Part shown: piece by piece, positions 8,846 to 35,783 of the stretch | Layout of the letters: each line of letters starts with the position of its first letter | How positions within the stretch are numbered: position 1 is the stretch's first letter | NCBI GenBank assembly: GCA_001298555.1 | Contig: LJCW01000197.1 | Coordinates: forward strand, 1-64,000 | Direction: 5' to 3' | Source of the DNA: Actinobacteria bacterium OV450 | Lineage (GTDB): Bacteria; Actinomycetota; Actinomycetes; Streptomycetales; Streptomycetaceae | Length of the DNA stretch: 64,000 nt | The notes under the pieces: generated by a model | Database searches by the model: none | What the model saw: the letters and a program-made list of their open reading frames with translations, nothing else | What the model was told of the DNA's origin: nothing | Program-made: the position numbers and the translations under genes

Positions 8846-9020
8846 GGGATCCCCAGTAATACGAGCGGTCTGGTCCGGGCGCGGGCCACTTCGTGGGCCG
8901 TCCGCGCCGGTCGGTGCAGGACCAACCTTGCCGTGCAGAAGGCCCCTCGGTGCTCGATCAGACTGCTCATCAAGCTGCCTGGCGCGATGGTGAGGGGCCG
9001 CATAAGCGGATGGATCAGGT

Positions 9021-10352
9021 TTATTCAGACATGATTCCCGCGCCTACAGGGGCCGGAGACTCCTGCTCCCGCTCGGCCGGCGGCTCCGCGCGCTCCGCAG
9101 GGCCCCCGCTGTCGAGCTCCCGCCACACCGGGAAGACCAGCGGGGCCAGGGTGACCGTGAGGTACAGCGTTCCCGTCCCCAGCAGCGCCGGCACCAGCCC
9201 AACCGCGTCCAGGGCGAGCCCCGCTCCGAGCATGCCCAGCGGCGTCGCCGCCAGCGCGGCGGCGACCAGCAGACCGAACACCCGCCCCCGTACCGCCTCG
9301 GGTACCCGCTCGTAGGCGACCGACATCATCAGCGGGCCCACGATCCCCGACCCGATGCCGGACAGGGCCAGTACCGCCAGCAGTACCCCCGCCCGGGGCT
9401 CGGCGGCCAGCGCCGCACACCGCACCGCCCCGACCAGGACGAAGGCCCCGACGAAGACCGCGCGCCGCGGCATCCGGTGCCCCGCCCAGCCGTACAGGGC
9501 CGCCCCGAGCAGCGCGCCGGCTCCCATGGCGGTCACCATCGCCCCGAACAGGGCGCTGCTGCGCAGCACCTGGGTGCCGTACGCCGGGTAGAGCACGCCG
9601 TTCAGTGACCCGTCCAGGGCATTGGTCAGCATCAGGACCCCCACCATCGCGCCCAGGAGCCGGTCCCTGCGCAACTGCGCGATTCCGAAACGCAGTTCCT
9701 GCGTATAGGAACCGCGCGGTTGCCCGTCCCCGACCGGGCGCGGACGGGCCGTCGCCGGTACCAGGACCGCCACGACGAGGGCGCACGACGCCATCGCCGC
9801 CAGGTCCGCGTACAGGGTGCGCACGGGGCCGACGGTCGAGATGAGCAGGCCGGCCAGCGGTGCGCCCGCCATCATGCCGATCCGGCGGGCCCCCTCGACC
9901 GCTCCGGTGGCCCGCTCCGCCGTCACGCCCGCGCGTTCCATCGCGCCCGGCAGCAGCAGCTGCTTGGAGGTGTCGGACGGGCCGCGGGCCGCCCCGACCA
10001 GGAAGACCAGGACGATCAGGACGGGCAGCGGCAAGGCGCCCCAGGCGTGCAGGAGTGGGATCAGGCCGATCGCCGCGGCCGTCAGCAGATCCGCCCCGAC
10101 GCTGGTCGCACGGACGGGCAGTCGGTCGACCACCGGACCCGCGAGCACCGCGGAGCACAGCAGCCCCAGCACCTCGGCGGTGGCGACGAGCCCCGTCCGG
10201 GTGCCGCTGCCGGTGCTGTGCAGGACGAACCAGGGCACGGCGACCAGGGTCGCCGCCATGCCGAGCGAGGAGATCCCGGAGGCCGCCACCAGGGCGCCCA
10301 GCGGGGTGCGGCGGCGCGAAGACGCGGAGCCGCCGGGGTACGAGCTGGTCAT
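9021..10352 (-). CDS. MFS exporter, last gene of the NRPS operon
   Basis: A 443-aa major facilitator protein with about 12 membrane segments; SGISSLGMAATLVAVPW forms TM1 and the loop AGPVVDRLPVR the TM2-TM3 region, as in the MFS_3 group. The C-terminus is a charged Glu/Pro-rich tail (AERAEPPAEREQESP). The ATG at 10352 has AAGGAA 7 bases upstream; the open frame continues to 10508 but that extension has no SD and no membrane character. It follows MbtH by 83 bases and is inferred to be part of the minus-strand NRPS operon. With the exporter at 5036 this cluster carries two different MFS transporters, so one may serve self-resistance. Confidence 0.85.
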   Translation of the reverse strand: MTSSYPGGSASSRRRTPLGALVAASGISSLGMAATLVAVPWFVLHSTGSGTRTGLVATAEVLGLLCSAVLAGPVVDRLPVRATSVGADLLTAAAIGLIPLLHAWGALPLPVLIVLVFLVGAARGPSDTSKQLLLPGAMERAGVTAERATGAVEGARRIGMMAGAPLAGLLISTVGPVRTLYADLAAMASCALVVAVLVPATARPRPVGDGQPRGSYTQELRFGIAQLRRDRLLGAMVGVLMLTNALDGSLNGVLYPAYGTQVLRSSALFGAMVTAMGAGALLGAALYGWAGHRMPRRAVFVGAFVLVGAVRCAALAAEPRAGVLLAVLALSGIGSGIVGPLMMSVAYERVPEAVRGRVFGLLVAAALAATPLGMLGAGLALDAVGLVPALLGTGTLYLTVTLAPLVFPVWRELDSGGPAERAEPPAEREQESPAPVGAGIMSE

Positions 10353-10435
10353 ACGGGTTCCTTCCGGCACCGCCGCGCCGCCCGGCAGCCCGCGGTGGGG
10401 TCTGCCGGGCGGCGTGGTGCCCGGGGATCGTCGGG

Positions 10436-10636
10436 TCAGCCGGCCATGCTCACGCGGAGGCTGAGCGGGCGCATGTCGGTCCACACCCGCTCGATGTGCG
10501 CGAGGCACTCCTCCTTGGTGCCGCGTACGTCCTGGTCGTGCCAGCCGAGCGGGACGGGCCGGCCGGCCTCCCAGAGGGAGTACTGCTCCTCGTCGTTGGC
10601 CACGACCAGGTACTGCTGCGGGGACGCGTCGTTCAT
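10436..10636 (-). CDS. MbtH-like protein
   Basis: A 66-aa MbtH family protein, a small partner that binds NRPS adenylation domains and supports their folding and activity. The family signature is visible: NDEEQYSLW, PLGW, GTKEECLAHI and WTDMRPLSLR. Length is normal for the family. The Pro that usually follows the SLW motif is Glu here. GAGGAG stands 6 bases before the ATG. It lies 78 bases downstream of the terminal NRPS gene in the same operon and probably serves its A domains, those of the upstream NRPS, and perhaps the free A protein. Confidence 0.96.
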   Translation of the reverse strand: MNDASPQQYLVVANDEEQYSLWEAGRPVPLGWHDQDVRGTKEECLAHIERVWTDMRPLSLRVSMAG

Positions 10637-10714
10637 GGTGTTCTCCTCGAAGGATCAGGAATGCGGAAGGGTTGGTGGTGGAGCTGGGTGGAGCGGGGGA
10701 GCGGGTGGAGCGGG

Positions 10715-29055
<18,341 letters not shown>

Positions 29056-29329
29056 GCGGTGGTCAGTCTCCTCAGTCGGATCGGTCGATCAACGACGACA
29101 TGAGGCCACTGTCCGCGACGGCCGGACGGTCCCGAAAGTCCCACTAATACGCCTCTTGACGACGCCCGATCCGCCCGGAGAAATCCTCGGTACCGCGGTC
29201 TCGTGACAGGTGGATCCAGGTGCTGCGGTCGCCGGCGCACCCCCGGGGGCCGGGGAGGGGCCGCCCGTGCGGACGCGGATCCCGACATCGCGGTCGAGCC
29301 ATGCCCGCGGGCGCGGTCGTCGGCGTCGG

Positions 29330-29608
29330 CGCTCTCCGGTCTGCCGGTGGCGAGCAGCCCGTGCCGGTGGGCGAGGCAGCCGAGCGGAAAGCGGCTCGTC
29401 GCGCCGAGCTGACGCATGCCGGCGAAGACGTGGCGCTGCGCTGACAGGTCCGCCCCGAGATGCCGAGGGCGTGGGCCATGACGCGATCGTCGTCACCCTG
29501 CATCAGGTGCTGCAGTACGGATCGTTTCGCCTGGCCCGCGACGTCCTGGGCGAACACCTTGAACACCTTCTCGCGCAGCCCGCCGATGCGCTGGATTCCA
29601 TGCCGCAC
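29330..29608 (-). pseudogene. LuxR-type regulator remnant broken by a 5-bp tandem duplication
   Basis: Two minus-strand frames together encode the C-terminal HTH of a LuxR-type regulator: SVLQHLMQGDDDRVMAHAL, then GISGRTCQR in one frame, and HVFAGMRQLGATSRF with LAHRHGLL in another. On the plus strand CGCTG is repeated in tandem at 29434-29443. Removing one copy joins the frames as RTCQR-HVFAG, which matches the HTH of the intact regulator at 6816 (RTARRHIADIMQELGAGSRFQAG). The N-terminal sensor part is missing or very short. It lies directly upstream of the large NRPS operon in the same orientation, so it may once have controlled it. Confidence 0.75.
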
Positions 29609-29721
29609 TCACGGCGCCCTCAGGCGTCAGCTCCGCTGCGATGACCTCGCTCAATTTGCCTGAACATGCCATGTGTTGATCAGCTAGTGCTGTCCGTTTC
29701 ACGCAAAGACGAAGGAGCATC

Positions 29722-30051
29722 ATGCGCGCCAGCGCCCTACGCCGCGTTTCCACTCTTGTTGTCGGGGTCGGACTGACCCTTTCGGCGACGATCTCCGTCG
29801 CCGCCCCCGCCTCGGCCGCCGCCATCACCTGCCAGACGACGGGCGGGGACCTCTACGTCACTGCGACGTCGGCTCCCGTACGCACGACCTACTACGAGAC
29901 GGGGCGGGTAGTCGATACCGTCCACCGGTCCGACAGGCTCTACTTCACCCAGTGGTGCAAGAACTCCAAGGGCAACCTCTGGTACTGGGTCGACAAGACC
30001 TACGGCGTGAAGGACGGCTGGATCTACTCGGGTAACGTGGCCCGAATCTGA
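29722..30051 (+). CDS. Small secreted SH3-like protein
   Basis: A 109-aa exported protein. The signal peptide is clear (MRASALRR, hydrophobic core VVGVGLTLSATISVA, cleavage near APASAAA). The mature part of about 75 residues has paired Cys (ITCQT and TQWCKN) and reads like a bacterial SH3 domain: VRTTYYETGRVVDTVHR, LYFTQWCKN, WYWVDKTYGVKDGWIYSGNV. Such domains typically bind cell-wall peptides. AGGAG lies 5-6 bases before the ATG. It stands alone, ahead of a hairpin terminator. Confidence 0.85.
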   Translation: MRASALRRVSTLVVGVGLTLSATISVAAPASAAAITCQTTGGDLYVTATSAPVRTTYYETGRVVDTVHRSDRLYFTQWCKNSKGNLWYWVDKTYGVKDGWIYSGNVARI

Positions 30052-30060
30052 GCCCGCGCT

Positions 30061-30106
30061 TGGCAGGCCGCCATCCCGAACGCGGATGGCGGCCTCCGGC
30101 CTGCCA
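30061..30106. terminator. Stem-loop terminator
   Basis: TGGCAGG plus CCGCCATCC at 30061-30076 pairs with GGATGGCGG and CCTGCCA at 30084-30106, with a 7-base bulge on the right arm. It starts 10 bases after the stop of the SH3-like gene. Confidence 0.65.
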
Positions 30107-30452
30107 CGTGCGGTCCGCATGTGCTGCCGAAGGCCGCTCCGGTCCAGCGTGGAGCTGCGGCGGCGGGGCCGTGCCACGCGATGGGCCGGCAGGGTGCGGT
30201 GGTGGAGGCTTCGGCGACCCAGACGAGTCGCTCGGCGACGGAGGCCCGGATGAGCCGGAACCCGGGCCGGCCGAAGGGATCAAGTCCCGGCTGACCACCC
30301 CGCCACGCTGAGAGGGTCCGGCGCACTCTGCCGCCCGGGGCGCCCCGCCAGGCCGACGCCGAGTGCCCCCGCGTCACCCCACGCCTGGCTTTTCCGTGAA
30401 GCATTCGTGGCGCCGCGCAGCTTGGCCGGCGCCGCCGAGTTAGCGTCTTGGG
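30107..30452. other. Intergenic region without a supported gene
   Basis: I see no convincing gene. Both strands have open frames, but their composition (Pro/Arg/Ser-rich) is that expected from GC-rich noncoding DNA. The only signal is a TAGCGT hexamer at 30441-30446, a likely -10 element for the next gene. Confidence 0.5.
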
Positions 30453-30977
30453 GTGATCAAAGAGGGCTCTTCCGTGCTGGTCGTCGTCCGGAAGTACGAC
30501 GGCAGTCTGAGCGCGCAATGGACTGCTGTCTGTCTGGGGGAGGACGAGCACGGCGTGTGGCTGGGAACGGAGCAGGGTGTTCCCGTCAGTTCGTCCACGG
30601 GCGAGCAGCCGGGCCGGTACGCGTACGTGGTGTTGGTCCCGCGCGATGGGTGGTGGACCGCCACGTTCTGTGCGGACCCGGGGCCGGAGGTGTATTGCGA
30701 CGTGTGCACGATTCCCGAGTGGAACGCGGACGAGACCGTCGTGAGCATGGTGGACCTCGACCTCGATGTCGTGCGGCCTCGGGGTGGCGAGGCCCACGTC
30801 GAGGACGAAGACCAGTTCGCAGAGCGCCGGATGCGCTACGGCTACCCCGACAGCGTCGTCGAGGCGGCCCGGCAGACCTGCGAGTGGTTGCTGGAGAGGG
30901 TCGGCCGCGAAGGTGAAGGTGGCGGCGTCGAACCCTTCGCCTCGGCCTACCGCCACTGGCTCGGCCTCATCGGATAG
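30453..30977 (+). CDS. DUF402 family protein
   Basis: A 174-aa protein whose second half matches DUF402: EVYCDVCTIPEW, MVDLDLDVVRP, VEDEDQFAERRMRYGYP. DUF402 proteins include nucleotide phosphatases and RNA-interacting domains with an acidic metal site; the Asp residues in MVDLDLDVV and the DEDQF motif are present. No SD precedes the GTG start. TAGCGT lies exactly 6 bases before it, so the transcript is probably leaderless. It stands alone between the SH3-like gene and the convergent secreted-protein gene. Confidence 0.85.
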   Translation: MIKEGSSVLVVVRKYDGSLSAQWTAVCLGEDEHGVWLGTEQGVPVSSSTGEQPGRYAYVVLVPRDGWWTATFCADPGPEVYCDVCTIPEWNADETVVSMVDLDLDVVRPRGGEAHVEDEDQFAERRMRYGYPDSVVEAARQTCEWLLERVGREGEGGGVEPFASAYRHWLGLIG

Positions 30978-31061
30978 GTCCGGGTCCGTATCGGCGACGC
31001 CCGATCCGGTTGTGCAGCATGACGTCCGTACCCCCTGCTCCCCGCTGTCCGTTCCGCGCTG

Positions 31062-31691
31062 TCATCGGTCTTCGCCGGGCTGCCATCCGGCCGGCAGCGC
31101 GGGCAGGTCCCCGTGCGTGACCTTGAAGCCTCCTTCGGTGACCGGGGCGAAGGGAGCAGGGGCCATGCACGTGCCGACCCTGGGTGCGACCGGCTTGCCG
31201 TCGACGACGTCGAGGTTGGCGACGCCCCAGCTGAAGGCGAACCGGCCGCGGCCCGGGCCCCCGCTCTTGACGCTGAACCCGTATCGGGTGCCGATCTCTT
31301 CGGGGTCGGCCGACTTGGTGACCACAGCGGTGAGCGTCGCGGTGTCGCCGCCGGTGACCAGGCAGTCCACGGCGGCCTCCGCCGTCCGGGTCTCCTTCGT
31401 CCTGGCCACCGAGTGGGAGACGGTGACGGTGCCGCGGGCGTCGGTGGGCATCCCCTTCGGCAGCTGGTCGAGGGGGCGGCTGAAGGGCGCCGCGGTCGCG
31501 TCCACGGTGAAGCGGATCTCGTCGTCGGGCGCGTAGGCGTAGAAGATCCGTCCCTGCCCGCTGACCTTGGCAGGGCCGCTCGGCTTGTTGGCGGAGGCGG
31601 AGGACGGTCCGCTCAGCGTGGCGAAGACCGTCGCGGCGGCCATCGCCCCGACGGCGATCCGGCGGCGCGGGGTGGAGAGGATGCCGGACAT
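31062..31691 (-). CDS. Secreted protein of unknown function
   Basis: A 209-aa exported protein with a signal peptide (STPRRRIAVG, core AAATVFATLSG, cleavage near SSASA). The mature part is rich in beta-strand-like segments with Cys residues around 120 and 180 (VDCLVTGG, GTCMAPAP) and no recognised domain. The ATG at 31691 has GAAGGAG 6 bases upstream; longer open frame upstream lacks an SD. It is divergent from a NarL-type two-component system at 31876, and two matching palindromes lie between them, so control by that system is likely. Confidence 0.8.
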   Translation of the reverse strand: MSGILSTPRRRIAVGAMAAATVFATLSGPSSASANKPSGPAKVSGQGRIFYAYAPDDEIRFTVDATAAPFSRPLDQLPKGMPTDARGTVTVSHSVARTKETRTAEAAVDCLVTGGDTATLTAVVTKSADPEEIGTRYGFSVKSGGPGRGRFAFSWGVANLDVVDGKPVAPRVGTCMAPAPFAPVTEGGFKVTHGDLPALPAGWQPGEDR

Positions 31692-31782
31692 GCGGGCTCC
31701 TTCGGTCGGTGGGCCGCCGTCTCGGCGGCCGTGGTTTCGGGTGACGGCTCCACCCTCGCTCCGGCAGCGGAGCCCGGACCAT

Positions 31783-31839
31783 CTGCCGATCGGCGGAACT
31801 CCCGCTCCTGCAGGCCCGTTCCCCTCTGCCGTTCGGCAG
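31783..31839. promoter_or_regulatory. Two matching palindromes in a divergent promoter region
   Basis: CTGCCGATCGGCGG (31783-31796) and CTGCCGTTCGGCAG (31826-31839) agree at 12 of 14 positions and each is nearly self-complementary; the second extends to CTCTGCC/GGCAGAG. Centres are 43 bases apart, about four helical turns. They lie between the secreted-protein gene (start 31691) and the histidine kinase gene (31876), the place expected for binding sites of the cognate regulator. Confidence 0.55.
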
Positions 31840-31875
31840 AGGGAGCGCAACGGCACCCGCCCGTAGGATCAAGGA

Positions 31876-33159
31876 GTGGGGAAGACCGAGAACTCAGCGC
31901 GCCGAGACGTCGTCCTGACCGCAGCCGCCGTTGCCACGGGGTGTACGGCCCTGGGGGCCGTCGCCGCCGTGTACGGCGGCATGTCGAAGCCCTACGGGGC
32001 GGCGTCGGCGATCAGCGCCGCGACGACGCTGCTGTGGGTCTTGGCCTGCTGGCCCCGCTCGCGCGAACGCCTGGCCCTGCCCCTCTCGTTCACCGCAGCG
32101 GTGTCCCTGGCCACCACTGCCCTCGCGCCCCCGCCGACCGTGCCCGGTGCGTCGTGGGCGAGAGTCGTGGAAGTGACCGTTCTGCTGGTACTGATCGTCG
32201 TCGCGGCCCGCTGGGCCCCCTTGCGGCAGGCAGCGGGGACTGTCGTGCCGACGGGTGCGGCGGTGGCGGCGTGGACGCTGCCGCTGGTGCCCGAGGCCTC
32301 GCTGCTGTCGCTCGCCGGAGCGGCGGCGTTCTGGTCCCTGCCCGTACTGGGAGCATCCGTCCTCGGCGGCTATCCACGGCTGATGGAACACCGCAGGCAG
32401 CGTCTGGTCGTCGAGACCCGGCGCTCCCAGCAGCTCGAACTCGCCCGGGACCTGCACGACTTCGTCGCCCATGACGTCAGCGGCATCGTGGCGCAGGCGC
32501 AGGCCGCGCGCTTCGTGGCCACGGCGGACCCCGGTCAGGCCCTTTCGGCCCTGGAGCGCATCGAGGCGGCCGGGCTCAACGCGTTGGCGTCGATGGATCG
32601 GATGGTGAAGACGCTCCACGAAGCGGACGGCGGCGACGCCCGTCCGCCGGGGGCCGACGGTGTCGCGCCGCTGCCCGGTGTGGACGGGCTGGCCGCTCTC
32701 GTCGCGCAGTTCTCCTCCGCGGGCCCGGCCCCGGCGGCGCGTCTGCACGTGGCGCCCGGCGCCACGGACGGCCTCTCGCGGGCCGCCGGTTCGACGGCCT
32801 ACCGGGTGGTCGTCGAAGCCCTCACCAACGTCCGGCGCCACGCTCCAGGCGCCTCCCGGGTCGGGGTGACCCTCACCCCTGCCCGCACCTGCGACGGCGC
32901 GCCCGCGCTCCGGGTCGAGGTGGCCGACGACGGCGGCAGCGGGCGGAACGGCGACCGGGCAAGCCCGCGTACGACCCTGCGGCGGGCGGGGGAGGGCCAC
33001 GGCGGGCGCGGTCTGAGCGGCCTGCGCGAGCGGGTACGGGCCACGGGCGGCACGCTGCGCTACGGGCGCTGCGGCGAAGGCGGCTGGCGGCTCGTCGCCG
33101 TGCTGCCCGTGGCGCCGGAGTCGGCAGGCGCCCCCGTACCGGTGGAGCACTCCCCGTGA
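31876..33159 (+). CDS. Sensor histidine kinase, NarL/DesK type
   Basis: A 427-aa sensor kinase. Residues 10-165 contain about five membrane segments. The HisKA_3 dimerisation motif is LARDLHDFVAHDVSG near residue 192, with the phospho-accepting His. The ATPase domain follows with EALTNVRRHA (N box), VEVADDGG, and GHGGRGLSGLRERV near the end. The GTG start has TAGGAT exactly 6 bases upstream and an overlapping AAGGA, so leaderless or very short-leader expression is likely. Its stop overlaps the response regulator start by 4 bases (GTGA), as in coupled pairs. The signal is unknown; the divergent secreted protein is a candidate target. Confidence 0.92.
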   Translation: MGKTENSARRDVVLTAAAVATGCTALGAVAAVYGGMSKPYGAASAISAATTLLWVLACWPRSRERLALPLSFTAAVSLATTALAPPPTVPGASWARVVEVTVLLVLIVVAARWAPLRQAAGTVVPTGAAVAAWTLPLVPEASLLSLAGAAAFWSLPVLGASVLGGYPRLMEHRRQRLVVETRRSQQLELARDLHDFVAHDVSGIVAQAQAARFVATADPGQALSALERIEAAGLNALASMDRMVKTLHEADGGDARPPGADGVAPLPGVDGLAALVAQFSSAGPAPAARLHVAPGATDGLSRAAGSTAYRVVVEALTNVRRHAPGASRVGVTLTPARTCDGAPALRVEVADDGGSGRNGDRASPRTTLRRAGEGHGGRGLSGLRERVRATGGTLRYGRCGEGGWRLVAVLPVAPESAGAPVPVEHSP

Positions 33160-33845
33160 ACCACGCACCGACCCGCATCCTGCTGGCCGACGACCAGGAC
33201 GACGTCCGCAGCGGCTTCCGGCTCGTCCTGGACTCACAGCCCGACATGACTGTGGTGGGCGAGGCCGCCGACGGAGCCACGGCATTCGAGCTGGCCCGTA
33301 GCCTGCGGCCGGACGTGGTCCTAGCCGACATCCGCATGCCGCGGCTCGACGGCCTCGAACTCACCCGCCGCCTGGCGGGCCCCCAGGCCCCGCATCCCAC
33401 CCGGGTCATCGTCGTGACCACGTTCGACCTCGACGCTTACGTGCACACCGCCCTGCACAACGGCGCCAGCGGTTTCCTCCTCAAGCGCTCCGGGCCCACC
33501 CTGCTGATCGAAGGCGTCCGAGCGGCCATGGCCGGTGATGCACTCATCAGTCCGCAGATCACCGTCCGCCTCCTGCGCCGGCTCACGGGGACGCCGTCGT
33601 CCCCGACCGCTGCCCGCCCGTCGGCGGAGGCACCCGCGGCGGATCCGCTGACCGACCGCGAGCGCGAGATCGTCCGTCTCATTGCCCGTGGCCACACCAA
33701 TGCCGGGATAGCCGCCGAGCTCTTCATCTCGCCGGGAACCGCGAAGACCCACATCGCCAACATCCAGACCAAGCTGAGGACCGCCAACCGTGTCGGCATC
33801 GCGGCATGGGCCTGGAAGACGGGGCTGGCCACTCCGGAGCCCTGA
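33156..33845 (+). CDS. Response regulator, NarL/LuxR type
   Basis: A 229-aa response regulator. The receiver domain has the acidic pair DDQDD near residue 12, phospho-acceptor Asp in VVLADIRMP (about 55), VVTTF, and Lys in FLLKRS (about 110). A C-terminal LuxR HTH reads LTDREREIVRLIARGHTN, then GTAKTHIANI. It is translationally coupled to the kinase gene by a GTGA overlap. It is probably the protein that binds the paired palindromes at 31783-31839. Confidence 0.93.
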   Translation: MNHAPTRILLADDQDDVRSGFRLVLDSQPDMTVVGEAADGATAFELARSLRPDVVLADIRMPRLDGLELTRRLAGPQAPHPTRVIVVTTFDLDAYVHTALHNGASGFLLKRSGPTLLIEGVRAAMAGDALISPQITVRLLRRLTGTPSSPTAARPSAEAPAADPLTDREREIVRLIARGHTNAGIAAELFISPGTAKTHIANIQTKLRTANRVGIAAWAWKTGLATPEP

Positions 33846-34248
33846 ACCGGATCCCGTCCTCCCGGAGGCCGTGCGCGGCGGCGATGTGCGGCTCCTTCGG
33901 GCCAGCAGGGTTTCGAGCCGGCCGTAAGCGGTGGTGGAGCCGCTTCACGGCGTACGAGGGGCGCGGCCAGGTCCTCGGGCAGTGTGGCGCGCAGCGGGGC
34001 GAAGCCCCGTCCAGTGCAGCAGAGTTCGCGCACGGCGGGCCAACGGGCGGGTCAGCACGGTGATTTTCGGGCATTTGCGCTCTCTGGTGGCTTGAACGCT
34101 GATTCTGGACTGTCTGGGCGCAAAACCGGTCACCTGATGAACTCCCCGTTACTTTGCGCGGACTCTCTGTATAGGTTCCGTCGTGGTTTCGGGCGTCCCG
34201 TATGCCCGGACAGCAGGCCCATCCACCGGATCTGAAGGGGGAAGTCAC
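33846..34248. other. Intergenic region without a supported gene
   Basis: No gene is supported; frames on both strands are interrupted or have shadow-like composition. The last 120 bases are less GC-rich, and a TATAGG hexamer near 34169 could be a -10 element for the following gene, but no convincing -35 is visible. Confidence 0.45.
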
Positions 34249-34548
34249 ATGGCTGACATCGATCTCGGAGTGGCGTCGGACTGGGACGAGGGGGACACCC
34301 ACGGCCGCATCAAGCTGCGGCAGAACCAGGTCTATCCGAACTCGCCGAAGAAGGACGTGCTCATCAGCTCCCCTGTGAGCATCGAGCTGTCCGTGAACTC
34401 GAACTACTCCAGCTCGCAGGAAGCGGACAAGATCTACTTCACGACCCACCACGGTTCGACGAAGAAGATCATCGCGGTGCTCGACTCCGACGGGAACCTG
34501 CACATCGCAGGGCGCCTGATCACCGAGCAAAAGGATCTCCGCTACTAG
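34249..34548 (+). CDS. Small conserved protein, DUF6342-like
   Basis: A 99-aa soluble protein (ADIDLGVASDWDEGDTHGR, VYPNSPKKDVLISS, KIIAVLDSDGNLHIAG). I recognise it as the type named DUF6342 in Streptomyces, but this is from memory. Its composition, with many Lys, Asn and Tyr, is unlike its GC-rich neighbours, and codon use is slightly lower in GC. The ATG at 34249 is preceded by GAAGGGGGAAG. There are no membrane or signal segments. It is followed by a stem-loop terminator and stands as a single gene. Function unknown. Confidence 0.75.
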   Translation: MADIDLGVASDWDEGDTHGRIKLRQNQVYPNSPKKDVLISSPVSIELSVNSNYSSSQEADKIYFTTHHGSTKKIIAVLDSDGNLHIAGRLITEQKDLRY

Positions 34549-34632
34549 CGGCCCCCCTTCCAGGCAGCCCCCCGGCGAGCGGCGAGGCCGTTTGACCGCT
34601 TGAGCCCCTCCGCCTCGCACCCGCACCACACG

Positions 34633-34668
34633 AGGGCCCGCACGACCGACCAGGTCGGCGGGCCCTTT
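34633..34668. terminator. Stem-loop terminator
   Basis: AGGGCCCGC at 34633-34641 pairs with GCGGGCCCT at 34658-34666, followed by TTT. It lies 85 bases after the stop of the DUF6342-like gene. The remaining stretch 34669-34964 holds no supported gene. Confidence 0.75.
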
Positions 34669-34964
34669 GTCACGGACCGGGCCGACACGCGCCCGGCCTC
34701 GCGTGAAGCCCGTCGTTACCGGGTTTGGGTGGCGCCCGGCGGCTCCCCTCATCGGGACCGGTGCCGCATCTCGGTGTCGACGAATTCGCAGTCCGAAGGG
34801 GGCGGACCAGGCGACGAGCCTCACCGACGAGCTGTGCGAGCGGATTCCGCGCTGGCCACGACAGCCCAGTACGCACGCCGCATGGCACGAACTTCGATCT
34901 CCTGCGACGCCGCGGCGGAGGCCGCGTCGGCGACCCGCTCGGGCGAGTCGCCGGGCGGCGGGCG

Positions 34965-35420
34965 TCAGCAGGTGAGGGTGACCTCGTGCACGACCGGCCG
35001 GGGTGCCCACGGGAAGGAGGCCACGCCGAACGTGCCGCGGATCGTGGTGCCACAGGGGACGGTGCTCGCCGGACCGTGCACTTCGAGCGTCGTGGTGGTG
35101 AAGACGACGGGCTTGTCCTGCGTGAGGGGCGGGGCGCCGGCGCCCACGACCTCGATCGACAGCGTGGTGGACAGCTGCTTCGTGGCGGGCGTCGGGCTGC
35201 CCGGAGAGGGCGGCCCGGCGAGGCTGATCCTGCCGTAGAACTGCACCGTGTTACCGGTGACCTCCGCGCACAGCCGGGTGAGCAGGCCTGCCTGGAGACC
35301 CGAGTTCCCGCAGGTTGTCACGGTCTGGTCGGCGGCGGTTTCGGGGGTCGCGGCGGCCGGGCCGGCGGCCAGAGCGATCAAACCGGCAACGCCGACTGCG
35401 AGAAGGGCTAAGCGGTTCAT
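34965..35420 (-). CDS. Secreted protein of unknown function
   Basis: A 151-aa exported protein with a clean signal peptide (MNRLALLAVGVAGLIALAAG, cleavage near PAAA). The mature part has four Cys (TTCGNS, RLCAEV, VPCGTT and the C-terminal LTC) that could form two disulfides. No family recognised. The ATG at 35420 gives a normal signal peptide; AAGGAG stands 11 bases upstream, slightly long, and the frame continues to 35465. A 30-bp dyad lies just beyond that, so transcription is probably controlled there. Confidence 0.78.
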   Translation of the reverse strand: MNRLALLAVGVAGLIALAAGPAAATPETAADQTVTTCGNSGLQAGLLTRLCAEVTGNTVQFYGRISLAGPPSPGSPTPATKQLSTTLSIEVVGAGAPPLTQDKPVVFTTTTLEVHGPASTVPCGTTIRGTFGVASFPWAPRPVVHEVTLTC

Positions 35421-35475
35421 GGGGACGTGCTCTCCTTGTGTCTTCGCTGGTGTGTGACAGGTCATCTACCCGCAC

Positions 35476-35505
35476 TTGTGTGATGTGATATTTCACATAA
35501 CACAA
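35476..35505. promoter_or_regulatory. Near-perfect 13-bp inverted repeat, candidate operator
   Basis: TTGTGTGATGTGA (35476-35488) and TCACATAACACAA (35493-35505) match as inverted repeats at 12 of 13 positions, with a 4-base spacer TATT. It is AT-rich within GC-rich DNA and lies 56 bases before the start of the minus-strand secreted-protein gene. The spacer is 4, not the 6 of CRP sites. On the plus strand AAGGAG follows directly, but only very short frames follow it. Confidence 0.65.
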
Positions 35506-35783
35506 GGAGTTGCGGTGATCGCGCCATGAACTCCAGCCGTCAGGGCGGTGAACTCTCCGGCGGCACCTGAACTACAGCCGTGGTGGCACCCGGATCGGGC
35601 GGACGCAGCCCGGGGCGGGGCGGCCGTTACCGCGCATCGTCAGTGTGCTCCCCAGGACCGATACCCAGCTGAAACGCAACTGCAGGGCCCTCGAAGGGCT
35701 CTCCTGACGCCCTGGAAGCGCGCCTCTCCGAGGCTGTGCCGGTACCGGACCACCGGCGTACGCGATATCGGAAGGCAATTGCC

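Noticed and set aside
35476..35505. CRP-type site
   Set aside because: The half-sites TGTGA/TCACA are there, but the spacer is 4 and not 6 bases, so the regulator class is left open.
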